Part shown: positions 21,503-30,904 of the stretch, in pieces | How positions within the stretch are numbered: the stretch's first letter is position 1 | Layout: every line of letters starts with the position of its first letter | From: Candidatus Woesebacteria bacterium | GTDB taxonomy: Bacteria > Patescibacteriota > Microgenomatia > UBA1400 > UBA1396 | DNA: 36,833 nucleotides | Direction: 5' to 3' | NCBI GenBank assembly: GCA_021208605.1 | Contig: JAJOJK010000008.1 | Coordinates: 1-36,833, forward strand | The notes under the pieces: generated by a model | The model's database searches: none | Seen by the model: only the letters and a program-made list of their open reading frames with translations | What the model was told of the DNA's origin: nothing | Translations under genes and position numbers: made by a program

Positions 21503-23251
21503 ATGCAGAAGAAATCGATAGTTTCACCACGAGAAAGTGCTTTGCGGCGGGCTCCGTGGATTTTGGGTGCGTGCGCGTTCGTATTTTGGGTGGTGATGGT
21601 CGGTCGCGTATTTTGGTTGCAGGTGTGGAAGTCGGTGGAGTGGAGTGCTTTGGCGGAGCGGAATCGCACTGTGCGAGTTGTGCAGCGTGCTCCACGCGGT
21701 TTGATTACGGATCGATACGGAAAAACGCTTGCTGGCAATACGGTGCTCTACACGCAAGTGGTGACATCAGGAAGTGAACTCACAGAGCGTATCCTTTCTG
21801 AGCAAGAAGCGAGTGTTCTCATGGCTACCGCGCCCACGCAAGTGCGAAAAAGTTATGTTCGCCGGTATGCCTATGGACCGGTTTTTTCGCATTTAGTGGG
21901 CTATATTCAAAAGCCCATGTACTCGAGTGATATCGTGTTCGGTCGCTATGGAATGGAGAGAGAGTATAACGCTACCTTGGCTGGAACTGATGGGTACGTA
22001 GTGTATGAACGCAATGCACAGGGGCAAGCGCGTCGAGTATTGCGCCGCGAAGAGCCAGTGGTCGGTTCGCCTTTAGAGACGACACTAGACGCCGAACTTT
22101 CGGAAGTAGCGTTTCGCGCTTTGGGAGCCCAGCGGGGAGCCGTGTTGGTCAGTAATCCGAAAACTGGCGAAGTTTTGGCAGCGGTAACATCGCCGAGTTT
22201 TTTGCCGCTTAACTCGGAACAAGATGATCCAGTTTTGTCGGAAAACTGGTTGCCGGCGGTGGCAACAGGGAGTGTGGCTCCAGATATTTCGAGTGCTCTC
22301 GAGATGGAACATACGCCATTTCTTTTCCGACCTACCGCAGCGGTGTATCCACCTGGCTCAATCTTCAAAATTATTACTGCGTTGGCCGGCTTGGAGCGGG
22401 AAGTCATTGATGGCGATACGACTGTTTTAGATGAGGGAGTTTTAACCGTGGGCGATTTTACGTATGAAAATTGGTACTGGCGTCAGTTTGGACGAGTAGA
22501 GGGCGAGGTCGATGTAGTCAAAGCCTTGGCGCGGAGTAACGACATTTACTTTTATAAGTTGGCCGAGTGGATTGGTCCCAAAAATTTAGCTGATTTTGCG
22601 CATTTGTTTTCTTTGGGTGAGCGAACTGGTATTGGCATTGTCAGCGAGAGCACCGGCTTGATTCCTGATCCAGCCTGGAAACAACAGTATTTTGGCGAAC
22701 GGTGGTTTTTGGGCAATACGTATCACATGGGAATTGGGCAGGGTGATGTCTTGGTGACGCCGATTCAGATGCAGGTGTTGATGAGCACGATTGCCTCCCG
22801 CGGGCGAAAGTGTCAGCCACAAGTGGTGCGTGACGCTGCGCAGGTGTGTCAGGAACTTTCTTTACAGCCTGAGTCATTAGGACTCGTGATCGAAGGTTTG
22901 CGCCAAGCGTGTAGTGCGGGCGGAACGGCCTATCCGTTTTTTGAAACCGAGTATGACGTGATGTGCAAAACCGGTACGGCGGAGTTCGGCGAGGAAAACG
23001 AACAGGGGTATCGGCCGACCCATGGATGGTTCACCGTGGCCTTGAGTGCTGATGGCCGCCAAGAGCCCACTTCCACCGAGTTTTTGGGAGATGTGGTTAT
23101 TACGGTGTTTGTCGAGTCAGACGAGCAAAAGCGATATAAAGAAGGCTCGGGTGACGCCGCACCAATCGCGCGTGAAATTGCCGACTGGTGGTGGGAAAAT
23201 CGAGCCACCCGCCCGTCGAGCGAGTCCGTTGTCCCCACCGAAACTGAATAA
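21503..23251 (+). CDS. mrdA: penicillin-binding protein 2 (elongation transpeptidase)
   Basis: 582 aa. It has an N-terminal membrane helix (APWILGACAFVFWVVMVGRV), a dimerisation domain with RAPRGLITDRYGKTLA, and a transpeptidase domain. The catalytic motifs are YPPGSIFKII (SxxK serine), ARSNDIYFYKLA (SxD-type, as in PBP2) and CKTGTAEF (KTG). It cross-links peptidoglycan during elongation. It is the last gene of the mre cluster and is directly adjacent to mreD. RodA, its usual partner, is not in the window. Confidence 0.95.
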   Translation: MQKKSIVSPRESALRRAPWILGACAFVFWVVMVGRVFWLQVWKSVEWSALAERNRTVRVVQRAPRGLITDRYGKTLAGNTVLYTQVVTSGSELTERILSEQEASVLMATAPTQVRKSYVRRYAYGPVFSHLVGYIQKPMYSSDIVFGRYGMEREYNATLAGTDGYVVYERNAQGQARRVLRREEPVVGSPLETTLDAELSEVAFRALGAQRGAVLVSNPKTGEVLAAVTSPSFLPLNSEQDDPVLSENWLPAVATGSVAPDISSALEMEHTPFLFRPTAAVYPPGSIFKIITALAGLEREVIDGDTTVLDEGVLTVGDFTYENWYWRQFGRVEGEVDVVKALARSNDIYFYKLAEWIGPKNLADFAHLFSLGERTGIGIVSESTGLIPDPAWKQQYFGERWFLGNTYHMGIGQGDVLVTPIQMQVLMSTIASRGRKCQPQVVRDAAQVCQELSLQPESLGLVIEGLRQACSAGGTAYPFFETEYDVMCKTGTAEFGEENEQGYRPTHGWFTVALSADGRQEPTSTEFLGDVVITVFVESDEQKRYKEGSGDAAPIAREIADWWWENRATRPSSESVVPTETE

Positions 23252-23283
23252 TTTTTGTTTATTTTGCTTGCTACTGTGTAACC

Positions 23284-24519
23284 ATGATTTGGGAAACATC
23301 GTTTCCAACCGTAACAGACCGCGTGTGCATTCGCTGGCTTTCTGAAGTGGGGCGTTTACCATGGTGCGCAATTCATCCTCTTCTTGAGTGGGGGAGTGAG
23401 CGCGAGTGGTCCGAGGTGCAAGCTGTGTTGCGGGGAGATGTGGAGGTTGAAGATTCATTGAAAGAATCTTGGGAGGCCAGTGGCTGGACGATAGTTCGAC
23501 GACAACGATTTTTAGTCTGGTTGCAGCGACATGTTTCTGAGTTATCCGTTTCTGATGTAGCCGAGTGGATTGCCGCTCAGAAGGAGGTCTGGCCGTGGTA
23601 CGTACCAACCGATCCAGAGTATCCCGCGCGCTGGCGAGAACTGGAAGATCCGCCCCCAGTGGTGTGGTGTTCGCAAGATTTGGCGGCTTGGCAAGCCAGG
23701 AGTTCACCGCGATCTTTGGCGGTCGTTGGCTCTCGACGACAGTCTCCCTATGGGCGTTTGGCTACGCAGGATTTTGTTCGTACCAGTGTAGAAAATTACC
23801 AGGCGACGATTGTCTCTGGTGCTGCCTATGGCGTTGATATGACCGCTCACCTAAGCTGTCTGCGCAGCGGAGGAAAGACAATTGCGGTTCTGCCCCAGGG
23901 CTGTGCGCAAATTCCCACTCGTTTGACGGCCTTATTAGCGGAACCAAATTGTTTAGCCGTGACAGAATATCCGCCGCACACCGCGGTGAAGCGATGGCAC
24001 TATGCCCAACGTAATCGACTCATTTCTGGATGGGCGGAAGCCGTTTTAGTGGTAGAAGCCACGAAGCAGAGCGGCACGTTTCTGACTGCCGCGGCCGCTT
24101 TTACGCAGGGGAAAGAAGTCTTCGTAATTACGCAACCACGGCATCACGCTCAGGCGGAAGGGGTGTGTCAACTGGTTGAGAACGGTGCCCACTTAGTGTG
24201 TGATCCGCACCAAATGTGGAAGGAGATAGCAGTGTCGAGTGCTTCTCAGCAAAGTTTGTTTTCAGGAGTCCTGCCATTGCACAACAGATCGGCCCAGTCG
24301 CTGCTTGCGCTTTTTGCTCGGGCGAGTACGGAGTTAGAAAAAGCCATTATTCGTTTTGTATGGGAGCACGATGGGCAGTGTTTTGCGAGTGAGTGTCGGG
24401 CTGCAGTGGCAGAAAAGTTGGCTGCAACCAGCGAATGGGCTCGTGCGGTGTACACATTAGAGCTGAAAGGGATCATTCGGCAAGAGTTAGGACTGCTGCA
24501 CTTGCAGGGTGATGTATGA
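23284..24519 (+). CDS. dprA: DNA-processing protein DprA/Smf
   Basis: 411 aa. The Rossmann-like core has LAVVGSRRQSPYGRLA, TIVSGAAYGVDMTAHLSCL, GGKTIAVLPQGCAQI, YAQRNRLISGWAEAVLVVEA and SGTFLTAAAAFTQGKEVFVI. An extended N-terminal region (SAM-like) and a C-terminal winged-helix part (EKAIIRFVWEHDGQCF) flank it. DprA loads RecA onto incoming single-stranded DNA in natural transformation. TACTGT (23272-23277) is 6 nt before ATG, so the mRNA is probably leaderless. Its stop overlaps an upstream topA ATG (ATGA at 24516). Confidence 0.94.
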   Translation: MIWETSFPTVTDRVCIRWLSEVGRLPWCAIHPLLEWGSEREWSEVQAVLRGDVEVEDSLKESWEASGWTIVRRQRFLVWLQRHVSELSVSDVAEWIAAQKEVWPWYVPTDPEYPARWRELEDPPPVVWCSQDLAAWQARSSPRSLAVVGSRRQSPYGRLATQDFVRTSVENYQATIVSGAAYGVDMTAHLSCLRSGGKTIAVLPQGCAQIPTRLTALLAEPNCLAVTEYPPHTAVKRWHYAQRNRLISGWAEAVLVVEATKQSGTFLTAAAAFTQGKEVFVITQPRHHAQAEGVCQLVENGAHLVCDPHQMWKEIAVSSASQQSLFSGVLPLHNRSAQSLLALFARASTELEKAIIRFVWEHDGQCFASECRAAVAEKLAATSEWARAVYTLELKGIIRQELGLLHLQGDV

Positions 24520-24533
24520 TACAGTCGTTACTT

Positions 24534-26589
24534 ATGCAACTGGTCATCGTCGAGTCACCAACCAAAGCGAAGAAGCTCACCCAATATCTCGGGAAGGGAT
24601 TTGTGGTGGAAGCTTCGCGTGGTCACGTGCGCGATTTGCCGAAGAGCAAACTCGGAGTAGACGTCGAAAACAATTTTGAGCCCACCTACGAAACACTTCG
24701 TGGTTCAGGGAAAACAGTCACGCAACTCAAGAAACTCGCCAAACAAGCCGACAAACTCTACTTGGCCACTGACCCGGATCGAGAAGGAGAGGCAATTTCG
24801 TGGCATCTGTTGGAAGCCTGGGATGACAAAGAGATCAACAAGAAAGCGGAGCGGGCCGTTTTCCACGAAATTACGAAAGAAGCCGTTCTCAAAGCTATTC
24901 AAAATCCCAAAACTATCAATGATGCCATGGTCGATGCGCAGCAGGCTCGTCGTGTGCTCGATCGTTTAGTGGGGTACAAACTTTCGCCTGTCCTCTGGAA
25001 GAAAATTCGCCGCGGTTTGTCAGCCGGACGCGTGCAGTCAGTTGCGCTGCGCTTAATTGTCGAGCGCGAAGACGAGATCGAAGCCTTTGAACCAGAAGAA
25101 TACTGGGAAGTCGATCTCGAGTTGTCCACGGATGGCAAAGAATCTATCACCGCGCGTGTAATTGGCCTGAATGGTAAAAAGTACGAGCCGCACTCGCAAG
25201 AGGATGTCGACACAGTGCAGTCATGGGCCAAAGATGGCGAGTACACGGTCAAAAGTGTGGAGAAGCGTCAGCGCAGCCGCAAGCCGTACGCACCGTTTAC
25301 AACTTCTACTTTGCAACAGCAAGCTTCCAGTCGTTTGGGAATGAGTGCCAAACGCTCCATGGCTTTAGCGCAACAGCTCTACGAAGAAGGTCTCATTACC
25401 TACCACCGTACTGACTCTACCAATCTTTCGAGTCAAGCGGTGTCGATGGCGCGTGAGTACATTACTTCCCAATTCGGCGAGAAGTATGTGCCGAGTAAAC
25501 CGAATGTCTATTCATCCAAAAGTAAGAATGCGCAAGAAGCTCACGAAGCGATTCGTCCGACTGCCGCGAAACCAAGCATCCCTGCCAAAGGCAAGATTAC
25601 TGAGTCTCATGCCAAGTTGTATGACCTTATTTTCCGTCGCTTTGTGGCCAGCCAGATGACTGTGGCCAAGTATGACATCACCACCATTTTGGTGAGCGGA
25701 AAACAGGGCAAAAACGAGCTTGAAGCGCGTTGTTCTGGTTCTATCATCACGCACGATGGTTGGATGAAGTTATTCCCCGGAAGCGAAGACACCATTTTGC
25801 CGGATGTTTCCGAAAAAGAAACTCTCAAGTACGAAGACATTATTACGCAACAAAAATTCACGCAGCCGCCGACCACGCTACAACGATGCCTCCTTGGTGA
25901 AAGAACTGGAAAAACGCGGCATTGGTCGTCCAAGTACGTTTGCGAGCATTATCTCGGTGATTCTCGCTCGCGGGTACGTGGAACGCGAAAGCAAAGCCTT
26001 CAAGCCAACAGAAGTCGGGAAGACAGTCATCCGTTTCTTGCTCAAAAATTTCGACGGCATTATTGACTACGATTTCACCGCCAACATGGAAGATGATCTT
26101 GACGAAATTTCTTTAGGCAAAAAAGAGTGGCGCGCCGTCATGAAAGAGTTCTACGGTCCCTTCGAAAAGAAACTCGAAAAGGTGGAAGACAAAGCCGAAC
26201 GCATGCAAGTGCCGGTCGAACCACTCAACAAACCGTGTCCCGAATGCGGTCTCAAAGAGAATGAGTTTGCCAAAGCCATGGAGCAGGGCAAAACCATGAG
26301 CACCATGACTTCCGAGCAGCGTGCCGAAACCGTCTGGCGCGAGACGCCTAAAGGCGAGCTCGTAATTCGCACCGGTCGTTTTGGGAAGTTTATTTCTTGC
26401 TCTCGCTATCCTGAGTGCGAGTTTACTGACCGCTACCAACAAAAAATCGACATGCCATGTCCACAATGTGGCGAAGGCGATGTCGTTGTCAAGAAAAGCC
26501 GCAAGGGTCGCACGTTCTACGGTTGTTCCCGCTATCCAGACTGTGACTGGGCCAGCTGGAGCAATCCAATGAACCAAGAGCAAGAGTAG
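24534..26589 (+). pseudogene. topA: DNA topoisomerase I, frameshifted at about 25872
   Basis: The N-terminal TOPRIM domain starts MQLVIVESPTKAKKL and has YLATDPDREGEAISWHL. The active-site tyrosine is in GLITYHRTDS at about residue 290. After QKFTQPP the frame is lost; the other frame resumes at PRYNDASLVKELEKRGIGRPST and runs to two C-terminal Cys4 zinc ribbons (CPECG...CSRYPEC; CPQCG...CSRYPDC). Removing the A at 25872 gives the family sequence PPPRYNDASLV, and the 2056-nt span is whole codons plus one. TopA relaxes negative supercoils and is normally essential, so a sequencing indel is likely. TACAGT lies 8 nt before ATG 24534; an ATGA-coupled start at 24516 is the alternative. Confidence 0.9.
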
Positions 26590-26622
26590 TTTTCCCAAGT
26601 GGGTTCGTGATATATTTGAGCT

Positions 26623-27543
26623 ATGAGTGGAGAAGGAAACGATCGTAGATTTAGGTTTGGTGATTTTTTTGGGGGTGAATCCAAGCAACCGATTCCAGAT
26701 ACTGGGCGCTCTGAGTCAGAGAATCTGGCTCCTTCAGATGACGACGCTACCGATGAATACCTCGTACCTCCAGACATGTCTCTCCTGAGTTGGGTGGAGA
26801 CAGAAATGAGTACCCCTGAATCTGGAGAAATGGAGAATGGGGCCGGTTTTGCCTACATTACCAAAATTGGTCGCGGAAGAAAAGAGCAGCAAGATGCTCT
26901 TGTGATTCACCAAGAGGGTCCCAATGGGGCAACTCGTAACATCGTCGCCGTTATCGATGGCATGGGAGGTCATGTAGGTGGGAAGCAGGCTGCACAAACA
27001 TTCGCGCGTTCTCTGCTTGAGTCGTATCAAAGTGGTGTTTCTGATCCGTATGATCGTTTCACCCAAGGGGAGGAAGCATTACGAAGAGAAAATAGCGTGC
27101 CAGAGAAAGCTGGCCTAGTCTATGTTGAGCTCGATATCGATCAAAACAAGCCAGATATCAAGATTACGGTTCGTGGTGATGCCCAAGTGCAGCATTTTGA
27201 TAATCAGGGAAACGCACTAAGCGCAACAAACTTGCAAGAAAACTTACAGGGACAAGTTACTCGGCCAGTTTTAAAAGGAAATTCGCCACTGTTCCAACAA
27301 AGCCAAGATATCACGGCTTTTCCAAGGGTTTCTGGTCATGTGTACATAGCAGCCTCTGATGGAATATGGGATATGGTCGATCCAGCATTTGTTTCTGAAG
27401 CTGTTCTGTTATCACAACGCTTTGATTCTCCCAAAAAAAAGGCACAGTATATAGTTGACTTGTTATCTCAAAAAGCACTTGAGAATATGCAATCTGGTAG
27501 AGGAAAAGATAATATCACTCTGTACGTGCATGTAGAGCCATAA
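26623..27543 (+). CDS. PP2C-family serine/threonine phosphatase
   Basis: 306 aa. After a ~75-residue Ser/Glu-rich N-terminus, the PP2C core has GRGRKEQQDALVIH, VAVIDGMGGHVGGKQAA (metal-binding DGxGG), VRGDAQVQHFD, VYIAASDGIWDMVD and KDNITLYVHV. These provide the Asp residues that hold the Mn/Mg pair. No membrane helix is seen, so it is cytoplasmic. No kinase is in the window. TATATT (26611-26616) is exactly 6 nt before the ATG. A paralog follows 47 nt downstream; both share a WVETE motif before the core. Confidence 0.92.
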   Translation: MSGEGNDRRFRFGDFFGGESKQPIPDTGRSESENLAPSDDDATDEYLVPPDMSLLSWVETEMSTPESGEMENGAGFAYITKIGRGRKEQQDALVIHQEGPNGATRNIVAVIDGMGGHVGGKQAAQTFARSLLESYQSGVSDPYDRFTQGEEALRRENSVPEKAGLVYVELDIDQNKPDIKITVRGDAQVQHFDNQGNALSATNLQENLQGQVTRPVLKGNSPLFQQSQDITAFPRVSGHVYIAASDGIWDMVDPAFVSEAVLLSQRFDSPKKKAQYIVDLLSQKALENMQSGRGKDNITLYVHVEP

Positions 27544-27590
27544 AAAAGTTTTTCATACACGTTTTTTATGATCTGCGTTACAATGCGTTT

Positions 27591-28415
27591 ATGGCTCTAG
27601 AAACGCGCCAATACCCGCGACGAGAAGACTTACGAACCCGTCCCTGGCCGAGAAGTGTCGATTGGGTTGAGACGGAGATTCCTGTTGAGCGAATGCTTCT
27701 TGGCATGACACCTTATGGCGCTCACTATGGAGCAATAACACAGGTGGGTAAGAGAGAGCGACAAGAAGATGGCATTGTAGTTCATTCCAATCGCGATACT
27801 TGGCAAACACGGGTTTGTGTTATCGATGGAATTCACTCGGCGAGAGACGGCGACGTGGCCACGCATATTTTTGGCAATGTGATGTCTCATATATACCGCA
27901 CTCGGTACCAGTTGCATCATCCATCGAATCGCGCGAGGTATGCGCAACAACATTTAGCAGTTTCACAGGACCTTACCCATGAAGACAGCGGTGTAGTGTA
28001 CGCTGAAATGTGTCTCTGTCCGCGCGGTCGGATAGAAGTCGACTATATGGGGGACGTGCAAGCGGCTCACTTTGACTCTGGAGGCCGATTAGTAGAGTGT
28101 ACTCAACCGCATCGCGAGAAAGACGGACGTGGAGTAACGCGAGCGGTTACACACCAACAATATGATCAAGTGGAGAAAAAATATTTCCGCAGACAGTCTA
28201 GACATGTTTATATCCTTGCTTCTGATGGCCTTTGGGACTCAGTATCACCGGCAGTTATTTCCGAAATTTTACAAGTGACCAGCGCCACTGATTCGATATC
28301 GAAACGTGTGCAAGAGATCGTTCGCCGCCTCAATACAGCTGTGCAAGTTCAACAAGCCAACCTGGGAGAAGACCAGGGTGACAACTATACACTCTTTGTC
28401 TCGATCGAGCCCTAG
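27591..28415 (+). CDS. PP2C-like paralog with altered DGxGG motif
   Basis: 274 aa, a tandem paralog of the previous gene: DWVETEIPVE matches WVETEMSTPE, GAITQVGKRERQEDGIVV matches the first motif, and YILASDGLWDSVSP and GDNYTLFVSIEP match the end. The metal-binding motif is VCVIDGIHSARDG: the Asp-Gly is kept but the following Gly-Gly is replaced by His-Ser. The other catalytic Asp residues (QED, SDG, DN) are present. It may be an active variant or a pseudophosphatase with a regulatory role. TACAAT (27579-27584) is exactly 6 nt before the ATG, so it has its own leaderless promoter. Confidence 0.85.
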   Translation: MALETRQYPRREDLRTRPWPRSVDWVETEIPVERMLLGMTPYGAHYGAITQVGKRERQEDGIVVHSNRDTWQTRVCVIDGIHSARDGDVATHIFGNVMSHIYRTRYQLHHPSNRARYAQQHLAVSQDLTHEDSGVVYAEMCLCPRGRIEVDYMGDVQAAHFDSGGRLVECTQPHREKDGRGVTRAVTHQQYDQVEKKYFRRQSRHVYILASDGLWDSVSPAVISEILQVTSATDSISKRVQEIVRRLNTAVQVQQANLGEDQGDNYTLFVSIEP

Positions 28416-28417
28416 GG

Positions 28418-28423
28418 TATGAT
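28418..28423 (+). promoter_or_regulatory. -10 of dut promoter
   Basis: TATGAT, 36 nt before the dut start, giving a short leader with an AAGGAAGGAA ribosome site. Confidence 0.5.
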
Positions 28424-28459
28424 GGACACCGACGAGTGACACTCCCAAGGAAGGAAACC

Positions 28460-28891
28460 ATGCCACAGCTCAAAATCAAACTGTTTGACTCAACTTTGCC
28501 AGTTCCCGAATACCAAACAAACGGCGCGGTCGCCTTTGATTTGTATGCGCGCGAAACCACCGTGATTCCTTCGGGTGCAGTGGCAAAAGTTCCGCTCAAT
28601 GTGGCCATCGAACTGCCGGAAGGGCACTGGGCGCTGTTAGCCGCGCGGAGCTCCTTACACAAAAAGAGCCTGCAACTGGCCAATGGCATCGGCGTGGGTG
28701 ATGCAGACTTTTGCGGAGATAACGATGAATATCAGGCTGCTTTGCGTAATTTTAGTACTCAGGATGTAACTGTCGAAAAAGGGGAGCGAATTGTGCAGAT
28801 GATCATTTTGCCGTATGCGCGTGTCGACATTGATGTCGTGGAGTCACTCGGAAATGATGACCGCGGTGGCTTCGGTTCTACTGGCAAATAA
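28460..28891 (+). CDS. dut: deoxyuridine 5'-triphosphate nucleotidohydrolase (dUTPase)
   Basis: 143 aa, typical of trimeric dUTPases. Motif I is AVAFDLYARE, motif II ARSSLHKKSLQLANG, motif III GVGDADFCGDNDEYQ (usually GVIDxDYxGE), motif IV GERIVQMII and motif V RGGFGSTG. It hydrolyses dUTP to dUMP and pyrophosphate, keeping uracil out of DNA and supplying dUMP. Start at 28460 with AAGGA upstream; a longer frame from 28436 is unlikely as it would include the ribosome site. Motif III is unusual but keeps the catalytic Asp. Functionally linked to tmk, two genes downstream. Confidence 0.94.
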   Translation: MPQLKIKLFDSTLPVPEYQTNGAVAFDLYARETTVIPSGAVAKVPLNVAIELPEGHWALLAARSSLHKKSLQLANGIGVGDADFCGDNDEYQAALRNFSTQDVTVEKGERIVQMIILPYARVDIDVVESLGNDDRGGFGSTGK

Positions 28892-28951
28892 TCCTGCAAA
28901 AATTGCCAAAAAAGTTGCTTTTTTTCGCCAAATTCAAAAAACGTTGATAGG

Positions 28952-28980
28952 GCTGCATTCCGTTATTTTTGCAGCTTTTT
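28952..28980 (+). terminator. possible terminator after dut
   Basis: GCTGCA and TGCAGC form a 6-bp stem with a 12-nt loop followed by TTTTT, 60 nt past the dut stop. The stem is weak. The rest of 28892-29053 holds no gene, only a TTGACA-like box near 28988 and the -10 of the next gene. Confidence 0.4.
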
Positions 28981-29053
28981 GATCCAGTTGACACCCGTTT
29001 CCACAACATCTAGTGTATGTCAGTGACCGAAACAACTAAATATAGTAGGGACT

Positions 29054-30196
29054 ATGGGAACGTTTTCAGACGCGAGTACAGTTGAACGCCATTTACGAGT
29101 CAGTGCAGCACAAGCAGCCAGTTGGGAACGTGCACGTGGATTTGGGTATCACAAAACCCAAGAGGAAGGCAATTTACAGCGGCAAGTAGCCAGTTTGGGC
29201 GAGACTATTCAAGGTTTGCCAGTTCATTTGCGAGTGCAAATTCATCCCGTTTTTCAAGAATTACAGGCTGCAACCCACACCTCAGAACGGCCCGCGGTCA
29301 ATTTAGTGGATGCGCTCCATGCCATGTTGGGCGAGTGGCTGGAGCTCTACGAATCTATTCTCCATCCCAAACCGATGGCTTCGATTGTTTCTGAAGCCGG
29401 TGACATAGCCGCGTATGGTTTCCAGAACTATTTGGCATTTGTGGCTGCTCGCGATGAAGATGGGGCGGCATACAGTGAGTCTGATGTCGAGCAGTTTGGA
29501 CCGCAATTTACGCAAGCCATCCTTGGTGCGAGTAAGGGCGAAGAAGGAACATTGCATGAGTTACCAGAGAGAACGCCAGAAGCCATTGAAGATCTCTTGG
29601 CTGATTTGCCGGAGATCGGTCGAGCTATTGTACGGACACATGCTGTTTTAGTGGGTGCTGAGTTCAATGAAGAAGAAATTACCGATTTGGTCACGTATAT
29701 CGATACGTTGGCCAAAGCAATGCTCAGCGAAGGTCGATTTATGACCGATGCTCAAGTAGACAGTTTGGTTCGACTCATGACAAAACCAATCATTCAGGCG
29801 AGTCCAAAGGTAGACAAAGAGCAGGGCTATCAAACACCAGTGAGTGAATCAGTTGAGATGGCTGATGTTCTTAGATTATTCATGGCGCTCGACCAGTTTT
29901 CTCAAAGGCATTTTGCGTATCCATCCATTGTTTTGTTGGCTGGGAGTTTTTATGCTGATGGAGGAAAGAATGCGCTCAATTATCCCAATCCACTGCCTGC
30001 GGGCTATGACACCGCGCGTGATTTCAAAACCCAAGTGCGTTCGCGATTCGCAGATAGGCAAATCCCTCCAGGTTTTAATGCTGAGACAGACGATGTAGAT
30101 ACATTTTTAGCGCAGTGGGAAGAAGAGCACGGAAGCCCATATACCGGCATACCAGTGATTCCTGTTTTTGCTACAATCGAAGAAGAATTACGCTAA
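29054..30196 (+). CDS. hypothetical helical protein
   Basis: 380 aa, not recognised. No signal peptide or membrane segment. Helical, acidic and hydrophilic, with segments such as LVDALHAMLGEWLELYESIL and DLVTYIDTLAKAMLSEG. The C-terminal part has TFLAQWEEEHGSPYTGIPV. TATAGT (29041-29046) is 7 nt before the ATG with no Shine-Dalgarno. It precedes tmk by 18 nt on the same strand, so it may be co-transcribed. It is one of several lineage-specific orphan proteins in this window. Confidence 0.75.
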   Translation: MGTFSDASTVERHLRVSAAQAASWERARGFGYHKTQEEGNLQRQVASLGETIQGLPVHLRVQIHPVFQELQAATHTSERPAVNLVDALHAMLGEWLELYESILHPKPMASIVSEAGDIAAYGFQNYLAFVAARDEDGAAYSESDVEQFGPQFTQAILGASKGEEGTLHELPERTPEAIEDLLADLPEIGRAIVRTHAVLVGAEFNEEEITDLVTYIDTLAKAMLSEGRFMTDAQVDSLVRLMTKPIIQASPKVDKEQGYQTPVSESVEMADVLRLFMALDQFSQRHFAYPSIVLLAGSFYADGGKNALNYPNPLPAGYDTARDFKTQVRSRFADRQIPPGFNAETDDVDTFLAQWEEEHGSPYTGIPVIPVFATIEEELR

Positions 30197-30214
30197 GCTA
30201 CCACAGGAGAAACT

Positions 30215-30850
30215 ATGCCAAATCAAGGACACCTCATTTCATTCGAAGGCGGCGAGGGAGCCGGGAAAACAGTGCAGATTAAACGCTTGCGTGATCGCTT
30301 ATATGCCTGTGGCATGGACGTAGTTGTTTTGCGCGAGCCCGGTGGAACTACTATTTCAGAGCAGATTCGTGAAGTTGTGCTGTCCGCCAAAAACATTGGC
30401 ATTGCCTATACGACCGAAGTTTTGTTGTTCCAAGCGGCACGAGCACAGTTGTATCGGGAAATTATTCTGCCGAGTTTGCAGGTGGGCAAAGTGGTGTTAA
30501 TGGACCGCACGCGCGATTCATCCGTCGTTTATCAAGGGAAAGTGCGTGGATTTGGCGAAGAACTGATCGAACAGCTCAATGATATTTCTACCGAAAATAC
30601 CTATCCAGATATTACTTTCTTGTTGGATGTTCCACCGGAAATCGGCATAAAACGACGACAAGGAACAGACAAAATGGATCGGCTCGACATGGAGTCACTC
30701 GATTTTCACCAGAAAGTGCGCGATGCCTACCTCGAAGTAGCTAAACGCGACGATCGCGACCGCTGGACGATTGTCGATGCCGCCCAAGATATCGACACCA
30801 TTGAAGAAAAGATTTGGGAAGAAATTCAGGCGAGAGGTGTGTGTGCCTGA
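30215..30850 (+). CDS. tmk: thymidylate kinase
   Basis: 211 aa, the normal length. The P-loop is FEGGEGAGKTVQ, followed by REPGGTTISEQIR (thymidine site), the DR motif in MDRTRDSSVVYQGKVRG, and a lid RRQGTDKMDRLD. It phosphorylates dTMP to dTDP. AGGAGA is 6 nt before the start, so it is conventionally initiated. It follows an orphan gene by 18 nt and precedes glyA; with dut upstream it covers pyrimidine deoxynucleotide supply. Confidence 0.95.
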   Translation: MPNQGHLISFEGGEGAGKTVQIKRLRDRLYACGMDVVVLREPGGTTISEQIREVVLSAKNIGIAYTTEVLLFQAARAQLYREIILPSLQVGKVVLMDRTRDSSVVYQGKVRGFGEELIEQLNDISTENTYPDITFLLDVPPEIGIKRRQGTDKMDRLDMESLDFHQKVRDAYLEVAKRDDRDRWTIVDAAQDIDTIEEKIWEEIQARGVCA

Positions 30851-30904
30851 GGGAAAAATAACACTAATATATATGCAGAATAACCAAGGTTACAAGGAGA
30901 GCAA

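Noticed and set aside
24516-24533. topA start at the ATGA overlap with dprA
   Set aside because: Not excluded, but topoisomerase I proteins usually begin directly with M-x-LVIVESP, which fits ATG 24534 with TACAGT 8 nt upstream.
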